Origin: Phycisphaerales bacterium
GTDB taxonomy: Bacteria > Planctomycetota > Phycisphaerae > Sedimentisphaerales > Anaerobacaceae
NCBI GenBank assembly: GCA_030602885.1
Contig: JAUVYV010000002.1
Coordinates: forward strand, 88,125 to 152,124
Length of the DNA stretch: 64,000 nt
Reading direction: 5' to 3'
Shown here: positions 48,921 through 57,576 of the stretch, one piece after another
How the letters are laid out: each line of letters opens with the position of its first letter
Numbering within the stretch: the stretch's first letter is position 1
Notes under the pieces: model-generated
What the model was told of the DNA's origin: nothing
The model's input: the letters and a program-made list of their open reading frames with translations, nothing else
The model's database searches: none
Position numbers and translations under genes: made by a program

Positions 48921-50377
48921 TGAGAAAAACGCCACAACACCAATGTGCTTTGCTTTTCCTACTCCTGGAGAGTGCGGTATTCTTTGCCCCGGGTTGTGTT
49001 TCCCCGAATCCACCTCATCCGTATTCCCAGTATTCTGCAACTGCCATTGAATCAGCATTTACTTCGGAAGGTAAACATTCCCATCTGAGCAGTGAGATAC
49101 TTCAGCGGTTCGTGAAAGATGGACAGTTATATTTGACACTCGATAATTGCATTCATGTTGCGCTGGCTCGAAACTTCAACATCCGTCTTGCAAACGAAGC
49201 TCTGATCCAGGCTGAGGCGGACATCGTCCAGGCACGAGCGGCTATGCTGCCTTTCATCGGCGCAGAAGCATCCTACTCCCATCTTGACGAGGAGCTGGGC
49301 TTCGGGTCCATGACCTTTATGGATAGGGATATTTACAAAGCCGGACTCGTTGTCAGACAACCCGTCTTCACGGGTGGAAGGCTGGGGGCAGCACGCAAAG
49401 CAGCCCGGTACTCAAGGGATGCTCGAGTGCAGGATAAACAAACCGTTGAAGGGGAAATTATTTTTCAGGTAAGACGCACTTATCGCACCGCGCAAGTGGC
49501 CGAGGCGTTTCAAAAAGTTGCCACAGAAGCTGTTGCTCTGCTCGAAACACACGAGCATGATGCCGGTATCCTGGTGCGCGAAGGAGCTGTCCCGGAGCTT
49601 GACCTGCTTCGCACACGTACAGAGCTCGCCAATGCGCGGAAAGAGCTTAATGCAGCCGAGAACGCCCTCGATCTCGCCCTTTCTGCTCTCAAAAACCTTC
49701 TGGTTATAGACCTTGGGATACCTGTTTATTTGACGGAACACCTTGGTCGCCCTCTCAGGCCGACGGATAACCTCGATACTCTCACAGCGATGGCGATATC
49801 GCACCGGTCGGAGCTTTCTTCGTTGAGATATCAAGTTACGGCCGCGGAGCAAGGGCTCAAAGCGGCCAAGGGGGAGTACTTGCCGACCATCGCTCTGGAG
49901 GGGCGACACGAATACATGCAGGGTGATTACCGCGACCTGGATGGTGGCGAGCACTGGACGATTGGGATTGGCGCACAGTTTCCCATTTGGAATTGGGACC
50001 AGACATCAGCCAAAGTCGGGAAAGCCAGGTCCCTGCTTAGCCAGGCAAGATTACAGCTTAGGAAAACAGAGGACGGCATTCGTCTTGAGGTTCGACAAGC
50101 TTTCCTGAATCAGGGAAAGGCTGAGAAGAACATCACGGTGGCCGAGGCTGCTCTGAAAACAGCCACGGAAGCCTTCCGACAGGCCAGAGCCAGATACCAG
50201 GCGGGGGAAGGCACTAATACGGATGTTTTGGATGCTCGCACGGCCTTGAGCCGGGCTGAGGCAAATCACGCCCAGGCACTGTTCGAGTATAACGTGGCGT
50301 TGGCAGCACTCCAGCGAGCCGTGGGCACAACAAATATCGAAAAAGAAATCCCTGAAAGAAAGGCTCTAGCAAAATGA
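48920..50377 (+). CDS. TolC-family outer-membrane efflux lipoprotein
   Basis: This 485-residue protein starts at the ATG at 48920, overlapping the tetR stop by one base. The signal peptide ends in a lipobox, FAPGC, so it is a lipid-anchored outer-membrane factor. Two halves carry the repeated helical and strand segments of TolC: LTLDNCIHVALARNFNIRLANEAL near residue 75 and ARARYQAGEGTNTDVLDARTAL near 425. The periplasmic helices are Ala/Glu-rich coiled coil. It forms the outer duct of the tripartite pump with the next genes. Its stop overlaps the adaptor start by 4 bases. Confidence 0.92.
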   Translation: MRKTPQHQCALLFLLLESAVFFAPGCVSPNPPHPYSQYSATAIESAFTSEGKHSHLSSEILQRFVKDGQLYLTLDNCIHVALARNFNIRLANEALIQAEADIVQARAAMLPFIGAEASYSHLDEELGFGSMTFMDRDIYKAGLVVRQPVFTGGRLGAARKAARYSRDARVQDKQTVEGEIIFQVRRTYRTAQVAEAFQKVATEAVALLETHEHDAGILVREGAVPELDLLRTRTELANARKELNAAENALDLALSALKNLLVIDLGIPVYLTEHLGRPLRPTDNLDTLTAMAISHRSELSSLRYQVTAAEQGLKAAKGEYLPTIALEGRHEYMQGDYRDLDGGEHWTIGIGAQFPIWNWDQTSAKVGKARSLLSQARLQLRKTEDGIRLEVRQAFLNQGKAEKNITVAEAALKTATEAFRQARARYQAGEGTNTDVLDARTALSRAEANHAQALFEYNVALAALQRAVGTTNIEKEIPERKALAK

Positions 50378-51531
50378 AAAGACGCGCGATATACATTTCG
50401 ATTGCTATCGTGATGGCAGTAGTTGTGCTCCTTGCCGTACAGGTTGCGAAGAAGAACCGGCAAGAACGTATCTCTACGGGATCGGACCACGCCACTATAT
50501 CGGTAACCGTGGCATCCGTTGCCCAACGCGAGTTTCAGGACGAAATCAGGGCAGTCGGCACACTGAAGGCACATGAGACGGTTTTGCTTAATTCCAAGGT
50601 CTTGGGTAACGTGGAGACCGTTTTGGTAGATATAGGAGATGAGGTTAAGGCCGGCCAAGCGGTCATTCGGCTGGATCGGACGAATTTTGAGCTTGCCGTC
50701 AAACAGGCAAAGGCAGCCTACGAAGGTGCCGAAGCGGCCATTGCACAGGCCAAAGCCCAACTTGACCAAGCGGAAAAGCAGTATCGTCGAGCCTCCAATC
50801 TCCTAACTGAAAAAGTCATACCACAGAGTCGCTTTGACGCGGCGGAAGCAGCCTACAAGACCGCCCAGGAAGCGCTGACTTCCGCAAAGGAGCGGCGAAA
50901 CCAGACCACGGCAGCCTTTGAAACAGCGCAAGAGCATCTCAGGAATGCAGATATTTGTTCGCTCATTGCGGGCATCGTTGTGGAAAGAAATGTGGAAATA
51001 GGACAGGCAGTCGGTCCGGGAGAGCAGCTTCTGCGCATTGTGAATCAGACGTCACTGAAAGCGGATGTCGATTTGCCGGAAATAGACTTCGATCGCGTTG
51101 CTATAGGAACCCCTGTAGTAATCACAGTCGACGCCTTTCCAAAACAGCAATTTCCCGGGAAGGTGGTGGTTGTCAATCCAATGGTAAAGCGTGAAACTCG
51201 CACGTTCCGCATGAGGGTCGAGGTGCCCAATCCGACCGGCAAGCTGGTGGACGGAATGTTTGCCAGAGTGGCGTTGTCGATAGAGAAAAGATTAGCCCTC
51301 TCCGTTCCGCGTGATGCTTTGCAGCGCCTGCCTGGAAGCGGGACGTTCTATGTGTTTGTGGTAGAAGAAAACAAGGCGCTCAAGCGGACAATCAAGGTGG
51401 GTACTGTCGGGGACCAATACGCTGAGGTGCTGGATGGTCTGGCTGAAGGAGAAAAGGTGGTAACCAGCGGCGCAGGACGCCTCCGCTCGGGAGTGCAGGT
51501 CAGTGTACAGACCATCCAAAATAGAAAATAA
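50374..51531 (+). CDS. RND efflux periplasmic adaptor (membrane fusion protein)
   Basis: This 385-residue protein has an N-terminal membrane anchor (about 5-22) and the order lipoyl half (about 60-100), helical hairpin (about 105-195), lipoyl half, beta-barrel and membrane-proximal domain. VLGNVETVLVDIGDEVKAGQAVIRLD is the first lipoyl half. The hairpin has heptad-like Ala/Glu repeats. It links the inner-membrane pump (52652-55747) to the TolC protein. The ATGA overlap with the upstream gene indicates coupling. Confidence 0.93.
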   Translation: MKRRAIYISIAIVMAVVVLLAVQVAKKNRQERISTGSDHATISVTVASVAQREFQDEIRAVGTLKAHETVLLNSKVLGNVETVLVDIGDEVKAGQAVIRLDRTNFELAVKQAKAAYEGAEAAIAQAKAQLDQAEKQYRRASNLLTEKVIPQSRFDAAEAAYKTAQEALTSAKERRNQTTAAFETAQEHLRNADICSLIAGIVVERNVEIGQAVGPGEQLLRIVNQTSLKADVDLPEIDFDRVAIGTPVVITVDAFPKQQFPGKVVVVNPMVKRETRTFRMRVEVPNPTGKLVDGMFARVALSIEKRLALSVPRDALQRLPGSGTFYVFVVEENKALKRTIKVGTVGDQYAEVLDGLAEGEKVVTSGAGRLRSGVQVSVQTIQNRK

Positions 51532-51557
51532 TCGATTATCTCCCTGAAAAACAACAG

Positions 51558-52568
51558 GTGAGCAGACAACACGAGTTTTGTCACAAGAAAAGTAATGGAT
51601 GTAATATACGAAATCATAAGACAAATGGGTTTGCTGTGACTGAAGGAAAAAAGATAGGATTGGCATTGGGTAGCGGCTCTGCTCGTGGATGGGCCCATAT
51701 CGGGGTGATTCGGGCCCTGGCTAAAGCGGGCATCAGTGTGGACTGCGTGGCCGGCGCCAGCATCGGCGCCTTGGTTGGTGCTACTTACGCCGCCGGCAAA
51801 ATAGATACTCTGGAAAACATTATCCTGCAACTCGATTGGAAACGGATTGCTTTTTTATTCGATGTGGTTTTCCCGAAGTCAGGGCTTATTGACGGGAAAA
51901 AGGTTAGCGACTTTGTCCGGTCTCACGTTCAGGAAAAGCTTATTGAAGAGCTGCCTCTTCCCTTTTGCGCCGTTTGCACTGACCTGGGTACGGGATGCGA
52001 AGTGATGTTACGTGATGGGGACCTCATCGAAGCCATTCGGGCGAGTATCTCGGTTCCTGGCATATTTACACCGGTGAGGAGGAACGGAACCATCCTGGTT
52101 GATGGCGGCTTGGTCAACCCTGTTCCTGTCAGTGTAGCGCGACAGATGGGTGCGGACTTCGTTATAGCAGTCGATTTAAGCCGCAACAAAGTTAAGAAAA
52201 AAAGGAAGCGCAAGTCCCATGCTCCATCTTCCGAGGAAGGAACTCGTCGGAGGATTGCAAAAGAAAGCACAATATTGAAGGCCTTAAACAAAGCAGTTGC
52301 GGTGGCGGATGCCCATACGCTATCGCGACTGCGCCAGTGGGTTAACAGTGACCCCTTGCCGAATATATTTGAAGTGCTGGAGGCCTCTATCAATATTATG
52401 GAAGTCCAGATTACCGCCGCACGGTTGAAAACCGAGCCACCTGACCTTCTAATCCAGCCGAATCTCGGTCACATCCGATTCCCTGAATTCCATCGGGCCC
52501 GAGAGGCCATCGACGAGGGCTATCAGGAAGCGAAGGCTCAGATTGAGCTTATGGGGAAAAGATTGTAA
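51558..52568 (+). CDS. Patatin-like phospholipase, RssA type
   Basis: This 336-residue protein has the patatin catalytic dyad. S68 is in GASIG (66-70), and D182 is in LVDGGLVNPVP. The oxyanion loop is GSGSARGWAHIGV (38-50). It resembles bacterial RssA/NTE-type esterases, which act on phospholipids or lysophospholipids. The GTG at 51558 begins the frame without a clear ribosome site; a GTG near 51636, just before the domain, is another possible start. It lies inside the efflux operon, between the adaptor and pump genes. Its C-terminal part includes a basic patch (KVKKKRKRKSH). Confidence 0.85.
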   Translation: MSRQHEFCHKKSNGCNIRNHKTNGFAVTEGKKIGLALGSGSARGWAHIGVIRALAKAGISVDCVAGASIGALVGATYAAGKIDTLENIILQLDWKRIAFLFDVVFPKSGLIDGKKVSDFVRSHVQEKLIEELPLPFCAVCTDLGTGCEVMLRDGDLIEAIRASISVPGIFTPVRRNGTILVDGGLVNPVPVSVARQMGADFVIAVDLSRNKVKKKRKRKSHAPSSEEGTRRRIAKESTILKALNKAVAVADAHTLSRLRQWVNSDPLPNIFEVLEASINIMEVQITAARLKTEPPDLLIQPNLGHIRFPEFHRAREAIDEGYQEAKAQIELMGKRL

Positions 52569-52651
52569 CGTGGCTTTCGCTGCTCGTACCGATTTTGATG
52601 AGCAGGAGGATACAGGTGTTTTGCGAAGAAGAAAAACAGAAGGAATAAGAA

Positions 52652-55600
52652 ATGAAACTACCTGAGATCGCTGTCCGACGGCCCGTCACCACAATCATGG
52701 TCTTCGCCGCTATTGCTTTATTGGGAAGCGTGGCGTTTTTCAAAATCAATCTGGATTTGCTGCCGGACGTTGAACCGCCTGCGGTAAGCGTGATTACACC
52801 CTATCCGGGGGCTTCTGCTACAGATGTGGAGTCCGAGCTTACCAAATACTTAGAAGACCACCTTTCCACAACACCAGACCTTGACCGACTCGAATCAACA
52901 TCAAAAGACAACATATCCATCGTCAATTGCGTATTCAACTGGGGTACAGACCTGGATGTGGCAGTCAACGACATTCGGGAGAAAATCGACCTTGCAAAAC
53001 CTGACATCGCGGACGGGGCAAAAGAACCGTTCATCTTCAAGTTCAGCAGCTCTATGGTGCCGGTGCTCATTGTAACTGTGACGGCGAAAGAAAGCAAGCC
53101 CGACCTCTACAGAATCGTGGACAAGCAAATTGCCGATCCTCTAAAACGCATCGCCGGTGTGGGCGCCATAATCTATGTCGGTGGTCAGGAAAGACAAATC
53201 AATGTGCATTTTGACCGTGAGGCTCTGGAGGCCCACCACCTCTCCATCCAACATATTCGAAGCATACTTGCTGCCGAAAACCTCGACTTCCCTGCCGGCA
53301 CTGTCAAGGTGGGAACGAAAGAGCTTCAAATCAGGGTGGCTGCACGCTTCAAGAGCGCCGAGGAGGTCGCCAATATCGTTATCGGAAAGAATGGCGATGC
53401 ACTTGTGCGCCTGAGGGATGTGGCAGACGTAAGCGATACCCACGAGGAGCCGCAGGAGTGGGCCTGGGGAAATGGGGTGCCCGGTATGGCTATGGTCATC
53501 CAGAAACAATCCGGTGCAAATACAGTCAACGTGATTAACGCTGTGAAGAAACGGCTGGCTACTTTGAAAAACGAGTTGCCGACAGATATCGAAGTGCACA
53601 CAATCCTTGATACCTCCGACCACATCTTTGCGATGATTCACAACCTTGCGGCTTCCGCAATCGTCGGGGGCGTTTTAGTTATCATTGTCTGTTTCCTGTT
53701 CCTACGTCGTTTTCGCACCAGTCTGGTTGTAACGTTGGCGATTCCGTTTTCCATCGTGGTGGCCTTCATTGGCCTGTTCGCCATGGACTATACGTTCAAT
53801 GTCATTTCGCTGATGAGTCTTGCCATCGTGATTGGGATGGTGGTTGACGACGCCATCGTGGTACTGGAAAATGTAGTCAGGCACGAGGATATGGGAGAGG
53901 AACCGAAGCTTGCCTCCGTTGCCGGAGCATCGGAAGTGGGCTTGGCCGTTGTCGCATCAGCATTGAGTATTGTATCCGTTTTTGTCCCGCTCCTTTTTGT
54001 CAGAGGAATCACCGGAATTCTCTTTAGTCAACTTGCCTTTGTTGTAATTGTTGTCATTTTGACATCCAATTTTGTCGCCCTGACGTTGATGCCCATGCTT
54101 TGTTCCCGGCTGGTCCGTCCCCGGAGCGAAAGGAAGACAAACAGAGTCTTTGTCTGGAGCGAACGAGTATTCAACCATATCGAGGGCGGATACGCCCATA
54201 TTCTGGAATGGGTGCTGCACCACCGCAAGATTGTAATCTCTCTGATCGCCGTTGTGTTCCTTGCCAGTTTGGCTCTTGTACCTATGGTGGGGACCGAATT
54301 CGTTCCAGAGGTTGACTCGGGTGAAGTGGAAGTTGTACTTGAAATGGCAGAAGGCACCCGGGACGAAGTAACTGCGCAGACAACGGAAAAAATGCTCAAA
54401 GCAGTTGATGCCATCCCGGAAATGTCCGCTTCTTACGCCCTGGCTGGCCAGACCAAGAAAGGCTTCTTGACAGCACTCGGTTTTGACGAAGGAACAAATA
54501 TAGGCCGCATCGGCGGGCGTCTTATAGACAAAAAAGAACGGCATCGGTCGGCCAAAGAAATTGCTGCAGAACTCCGTGAGCAGGTCACAAAACTCCCGGG
54601 TGTTGAACAATTTTCTGCCAGTGCTGTAAGCGTTATCCAAAAGGCCTTTTTAGGGGGTGGTAAAGACATCAGCATCGAGGTACTGGGCCACAATCTCAAA
54701 GATACCAATAAGGTAGCCCAGGAAATCCGCCGCATAGTAGAGGGGACATCCGGCGCCGCGGATGTAACGGTTAGCCGAAAGGAGCCTCGTCCAGAGGTTC
54801 AGGTCCGTCTCGACAGGGACAAGACTGCCGCATTGGGGCTGAATGCGACTCTTGTTGCTGATACGCTGAGAACCAACTACTACGGATTTGATGACACGAA
54901 ATTCCGGGAGGCCGGAGATGATTTCGACATCGAGCTGCGCTTAAAAGAGGACGAACGACAGAGCATCTTGCAAATCGGAGAAACTCCGCTTATGACCCTG
55001 ACGGGCCAGACCGTTAAACTCCGCAACATAGCCACAATCGAAGAGACATTCGGACCTGTGGAAATCAATCGCAAAAACCGTACCCGCATCACCAAGGTTA
55101 CGGCAGGTGTTCAAGGCAGAGTCCTTGGAGATGTGGTACAGGACATTCGCAGGCAAATGCCAACCATCAGCTTGCCGTCAGGAGTCGCCATCGAGTGGGG
55201 AGGTGCAGTCGAGGAACAACGCAAGGCCTTTCGTGACCTCACGCTGCTTTTAATCCTCGCTATAATTCTGGTTTATATGGTAATGGCCGGGGAATTCGAG
55301 GACTTCATAGACCCGCTCATTATTATGTTCTCGGTCCCCTTTGCCTTTGTCGGCGTGATTTGGGCATTTGTTCTGACCGTAACGCCTCTCAACCTGATGA
55401 GTTTCATCGGGGTTATTATGCTAATGGGAATCGTGGTAAAGAACGCCATCGTACTCGTCGATTACACCAAGCAGTTGCGGGCGAGCGGAATGGAACCCAC
55501 GGAAGCGGTTGTCACCGCAGGAAGGACCCGCCTGCGTCCGGTGCTGATGACCAGCTTGACCACTATCTTCGGTATGGCTCCCCTGGCCCTCTCCAGAGGA

Positions 55601-55747
55601 GAAGGCTCAGAGGTTTGGAATGCCTTGGGGATTACGGTAATCGGAGGGTTGCTGGTCAGCAGTCTTGTGACGTTAATCTTAGTGCCGCTTGTGTACTCTC
55701 TGGTTCACCAACATAGGCTTGCACGTGTATCAAAACAGAAACAGTAA
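52652..55747 (+). CDS. RND efflux pump, HAE1-like inner-membrane subunit
   Basis: This 1031-residue protein has the standard twelve-helix layout with two large periplasmic loops. The proton relay is intact: D399 and D400 in IVIGMVVDDAIVVLENV and K930 in MGIVVKNAIVLVDYTK. The N-terminus KLPEIAVRRPVTTIMVFAAI is typical. It exports small hydrophobic or amphiphilic compounds by proton exchange through the adaptor and TolC protein of the same operon. AAGGAAT precedes the ATG. The substrate is unknown; HAE1 subfamily placement is by similarity. Confidence 0.95.
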   Translation: MKLPEIAVRRPVTTIMVFAAIALLGSVAFFKINLDLLPDVEPPAVSVITPYPGASATDVESELTKYLEDHLSTTPDLDRLESTSKDNISIVNCVFNWGTDLDVAVNDIREKIDLAKPDIADGAKEPFIFKFSSSMVPVLIVTVTAKESKPDLYRIVDKQIADPLKRIAGVGAIIYVGGQERQINVHFDREALEAHHLSIQHIRSILAAENLDFPAGTVKVGTKELQIRVAARFKSAEEVANIVIGKNGDALVRLRDVADVSDTHEEPQEWAWGNGVPGMAMVIQKQSGANTVNVINAVKKRLATLKNELPTDIEVHTILDTSDHIFAMIHNLAASAIVGGVLVIIVCFLFLRRFRTSLVVTLAIPFSIVVAFIGLFAMDYTFNVISLMSLAIVIGMVVDDAIVVLENVVRHEDMGEEPKLASVAGASEVGLAVVASALSIVSVFVPLLFVRGITGILFSQLAFVVIVVILTSNFVALTLMPMLCSRLVRPRSERKTNRVFVWSERVFNHIEGGYAHILEWVLHHRKIVISLIAVVFLASLALVPMVGTEFVPEVDSGEVEVVLEMAEGTRDEVTAQTTEKMLKAVDAIPEMSASYALAGQTKKGFLTALGFDEGTNIGRIGGRLIDKKERHRSAKEIAAELREQVTKLPGVEQFSASAVSVIQKAFLGGGKDISIEVLGHNLKDTNKVAQEIRRIVEGTSGAADVTVSRKEPRPEVQVRLDRDKTAALGLNATLVADTLRTNYYGFDDTKFREAGDDFDIELRLKEDERQSILQIGETPLMTLTGQTVKLRNIATIEETFGPVEINRKNRTRITKVTAGVQGRVLGDVVQDIRRQMPTISLPSGVAIEWGGAVEEQRKAFRDLTLLLILAIILVYMVMAGEFEDFIDPLIIMFSVPFAFVGVIWAFVLTVTPLNLMSFIGVIMLMGIVVKNAIVLVDYTKQLRASGMEPTEAVVTAGRTRLRPVLMTSLTTIFGMAPLALSRGEGSEVWNALGITVIGGLLVSSLVTLILVPLVYSLVHQHRLARVSKQKQ

Positions 55748-56082
55748 ACAGAGAAATCTCAACCTTTTTTTGTTTCGCCCAGGTTCTCAATTTTTCGGGT
55801 CGTTCCAGATACGAAAACTGACTATGCGCGGCTATTACTACTACAAGCAGCTCTGCCGCGCGGGCCTACCGAACCACCGACAAAGAGGAGCAATACAAGC
55901 CCATAGGTGAATTTACGCTCGAAAACGATGTGCTCGTTTACGAAGCGCCGCGGCTGTCGGTAACGACCTTCTTTGCCAAATAGCCGTTCAGCTTCGTTGG
56001 TGTTGGCAGCTTTCGTTTGACATTACGCCGCCCGCCTGAGATAATAGACGCACCAAAATTAAACCAAATTAGGAGGTATGTT
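55748..56082. other. Gap with a degenerate coding remnant
   Basis: This stretch separates the efflux operon from the isomerase-like gene. It includes the C-terminal remnant described next, and the AGGAGG ribosome site just before 56083. I see no terminator with a clear stem for the efflux operon. Confidence 0.45.
55826..55983 (+). pseudogene. C-terminal remnant of a carbohydrate-active enzyme
   Basis: A 51-codon stretch in one frame, ending at TAG (55981-55983), reads RAYRTTDKEEQYKPIGEFT and ends RLSVTTFFAK. The final motif, APRLSVTTFFA, matches the last beta-strand of GH30/GH5-type enzymes, which often end ...ARSVTTFV. A stop codon lies immediately upstream and there is no start codon or ribosome site. 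It is therefore a leftover from a deleted or inserted gene. Confidence 0.55.
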
Positions 56083-57558
56083 ATGGAATCTGCAAGTCGT
56101 AATCTCAAACCCGGCAAATGCCCTTTAACCGGTTCAACGAATTCACTCGATGTGTCCAGGCGAGATTTCCTGGGTGGCTGTGCCGCTTGTGCAGCCGGTA
56201 TGTCGATGCTGTCGGCGTTCGGGGCATCGACGGCTCTTGCCCTGGACAAAGCCGTTGCTCCCGCCCTTGGCGGCGGCACAAAGGCCAAGGTTCGCCTTGT
56301 GCTTGCTTACCCCTCGCCTGAAGGGCCTATCTGGCCGAATATCGGCTATGACTTCGACGGACACAACAGGCAATTTGTAGAGAAGCTTCGCAAGGCCTGT
56401 CCGGGCATTGAGTTTCTTACCTGCGACGTTATGAATGACGACGAAGCGAAAAAGGTGGCTGAGAAGGATAGCGAAGTTGATGGTTACATTGTATATCTGT
56501 CCGGCTGTCTCTGGGGGGCTGCGTCGGATATAATCGCTGCGAAGGGCAAGCCCACGGTTATTGTTGACCATCTCTATGCCGGTTCGGGCGAGTTCCTGAC
56601 GGGCTACGCCAGGGTAAGACGGAAGGGTATGAAAGTCGCCGCCGTCTCGTCGTCGCGGATTGAAGATGTTGCCCAGGCCGCACGGTGCATCGAGACCATA
56701 GCAAAACTCAAGTCGTCGAAGATGCTCGTAGTCGGCGGCAACGCGAACAAGACAATTGAGAAGCAGTTCGGCACTAAGGTGGTTGAGGTTGAATTCGCAG
56801 AGCTCAACGATGCATACGACAAGGCCGACAAGGAACAGGCGAAAAAGATAGCAGACCGATGGATAAAGGCGGCGGAAAAGGTCATCGAGCCGTCGCGCGA
56901 TGAAATTATAAAGTCGGCTGCGATGTACCTGGCTATGGCGCAGCTTCTCGAAAGGCACAAAGCTCAGGCGATTGCGGTCAACTGCCTCGGCGGATTCTAC
57001 GGCGGGCACATATTCGCCTATCCCTGCCTCGGCTTTATGCAGTTGAACAACGACGGATTCATCGGGGCCTGCGAGGCCGACCAGAAATCCACTATTACGA
57101 TGCTGCTTATGACCTACCTTACAGGTCGTCCGGGGATGATTTCGGACCCCGTAATCGACACGTCCAAAAACCAAATCATATATGCCCACTGCGTCGCACC
57201 GACAAAGGTCTTCGGGCCTAACGGCTCATCCAATCCGTACCATCTCCGCAGCCACTCCGAAGACCGCCAGGGCGCCTGCGACCGTTCGTTGATGCCCTTG
57301 GGCGAGATGACTACAACGGTTGAGTTCGACGCTGGCAAAAGACAGGTCATTCTGCATCAGGGCGTAACGGTCGAGAACGTCGATGAGGATATGGCCTGTC
57401 GAAACAAGCTGGCCGTCGAAGTCAAAGGTGATGTCTATAAGCTTCTCAACGAGTGGGACCGCTGGGGCTGGCACCGCGTAACATATTACGGCGACTACAA
57501 ACGCGCAGTCCACAACATCGCTTCTCTTATGGGCTTTTCGGTCATCGAGGAAGCATAA
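56083..57558 (+). CDS. Tat-exported sugar isomerase-like protein
   Basis: This 491-residue protein starts at the ATG after AGGAGG. A twin-arginine signal (SRRDFLGGCAACAAGMSML) begins near residue 26. After the signal, the protein resembles the L-fucose/L-arabinose isomerase fold: YPSPEGPIWPNIGYDFDGHN, and a C-terminal part with VNCLGGFYGGHIFAYPCLGF and HSEDRQGACDRS. Export of an isomerase-like protein is unusual, since these enzymes are normally cytoplasmic. It may be a binding or processing protein. It is followed 18 bases later by the deacetylase-like gene. Confidence 0.72.
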   Translation: MESASRNLKPGKCPLTGSTNSLDVSRRDFLGGCAACAAGMSMLSAFGASTALALDKAVAPALGGGTKAKVRLVLAYPSPEGPIWPNIGYDFDGHNRQFVEKLRKACPGIEFLTCDVMNDDEAKKVAEKDSEVDGYIVYLSGCLWGAASDIIAAKGKPTVIVDHLYAGSGEFLTGYARVRRKGMKVAAVSSSRIEDVAQAARCIETIAKLKSSKMLVVGGNANKTIEKQFGTKVVEVEFAELNDAYDKADKEQAKKIADRWIKAAEKVIEPSRDEIIKSAAMYLAMAQLLERHKAQAIAVNCLGGFYGGHIFAYPCLGFMQLNNDGFIGACEADQKSTITMLLMTYLTGRPGMISDPVIDTSKNQIIYAHCVAPTKVFGPNGSSNPYHLRSHSEDRQGACDRSLMPLGEMTTTVEFDAGKRQVILHQGVTVENVDEDMACRNKLAVEVKGDVYKLLNEWDRWGWHRVTYYGDYKRAVHNIASLMGFSVIEEA

Positions 57559-57576
57559 AGTTACAAGGAACGGGAA

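Noticed and set aside
55689..55910. 73-codon frame overlapping the end of the RND pump
   Set aside because: It starts inside the pump gene in another frame and has no ribosome site.
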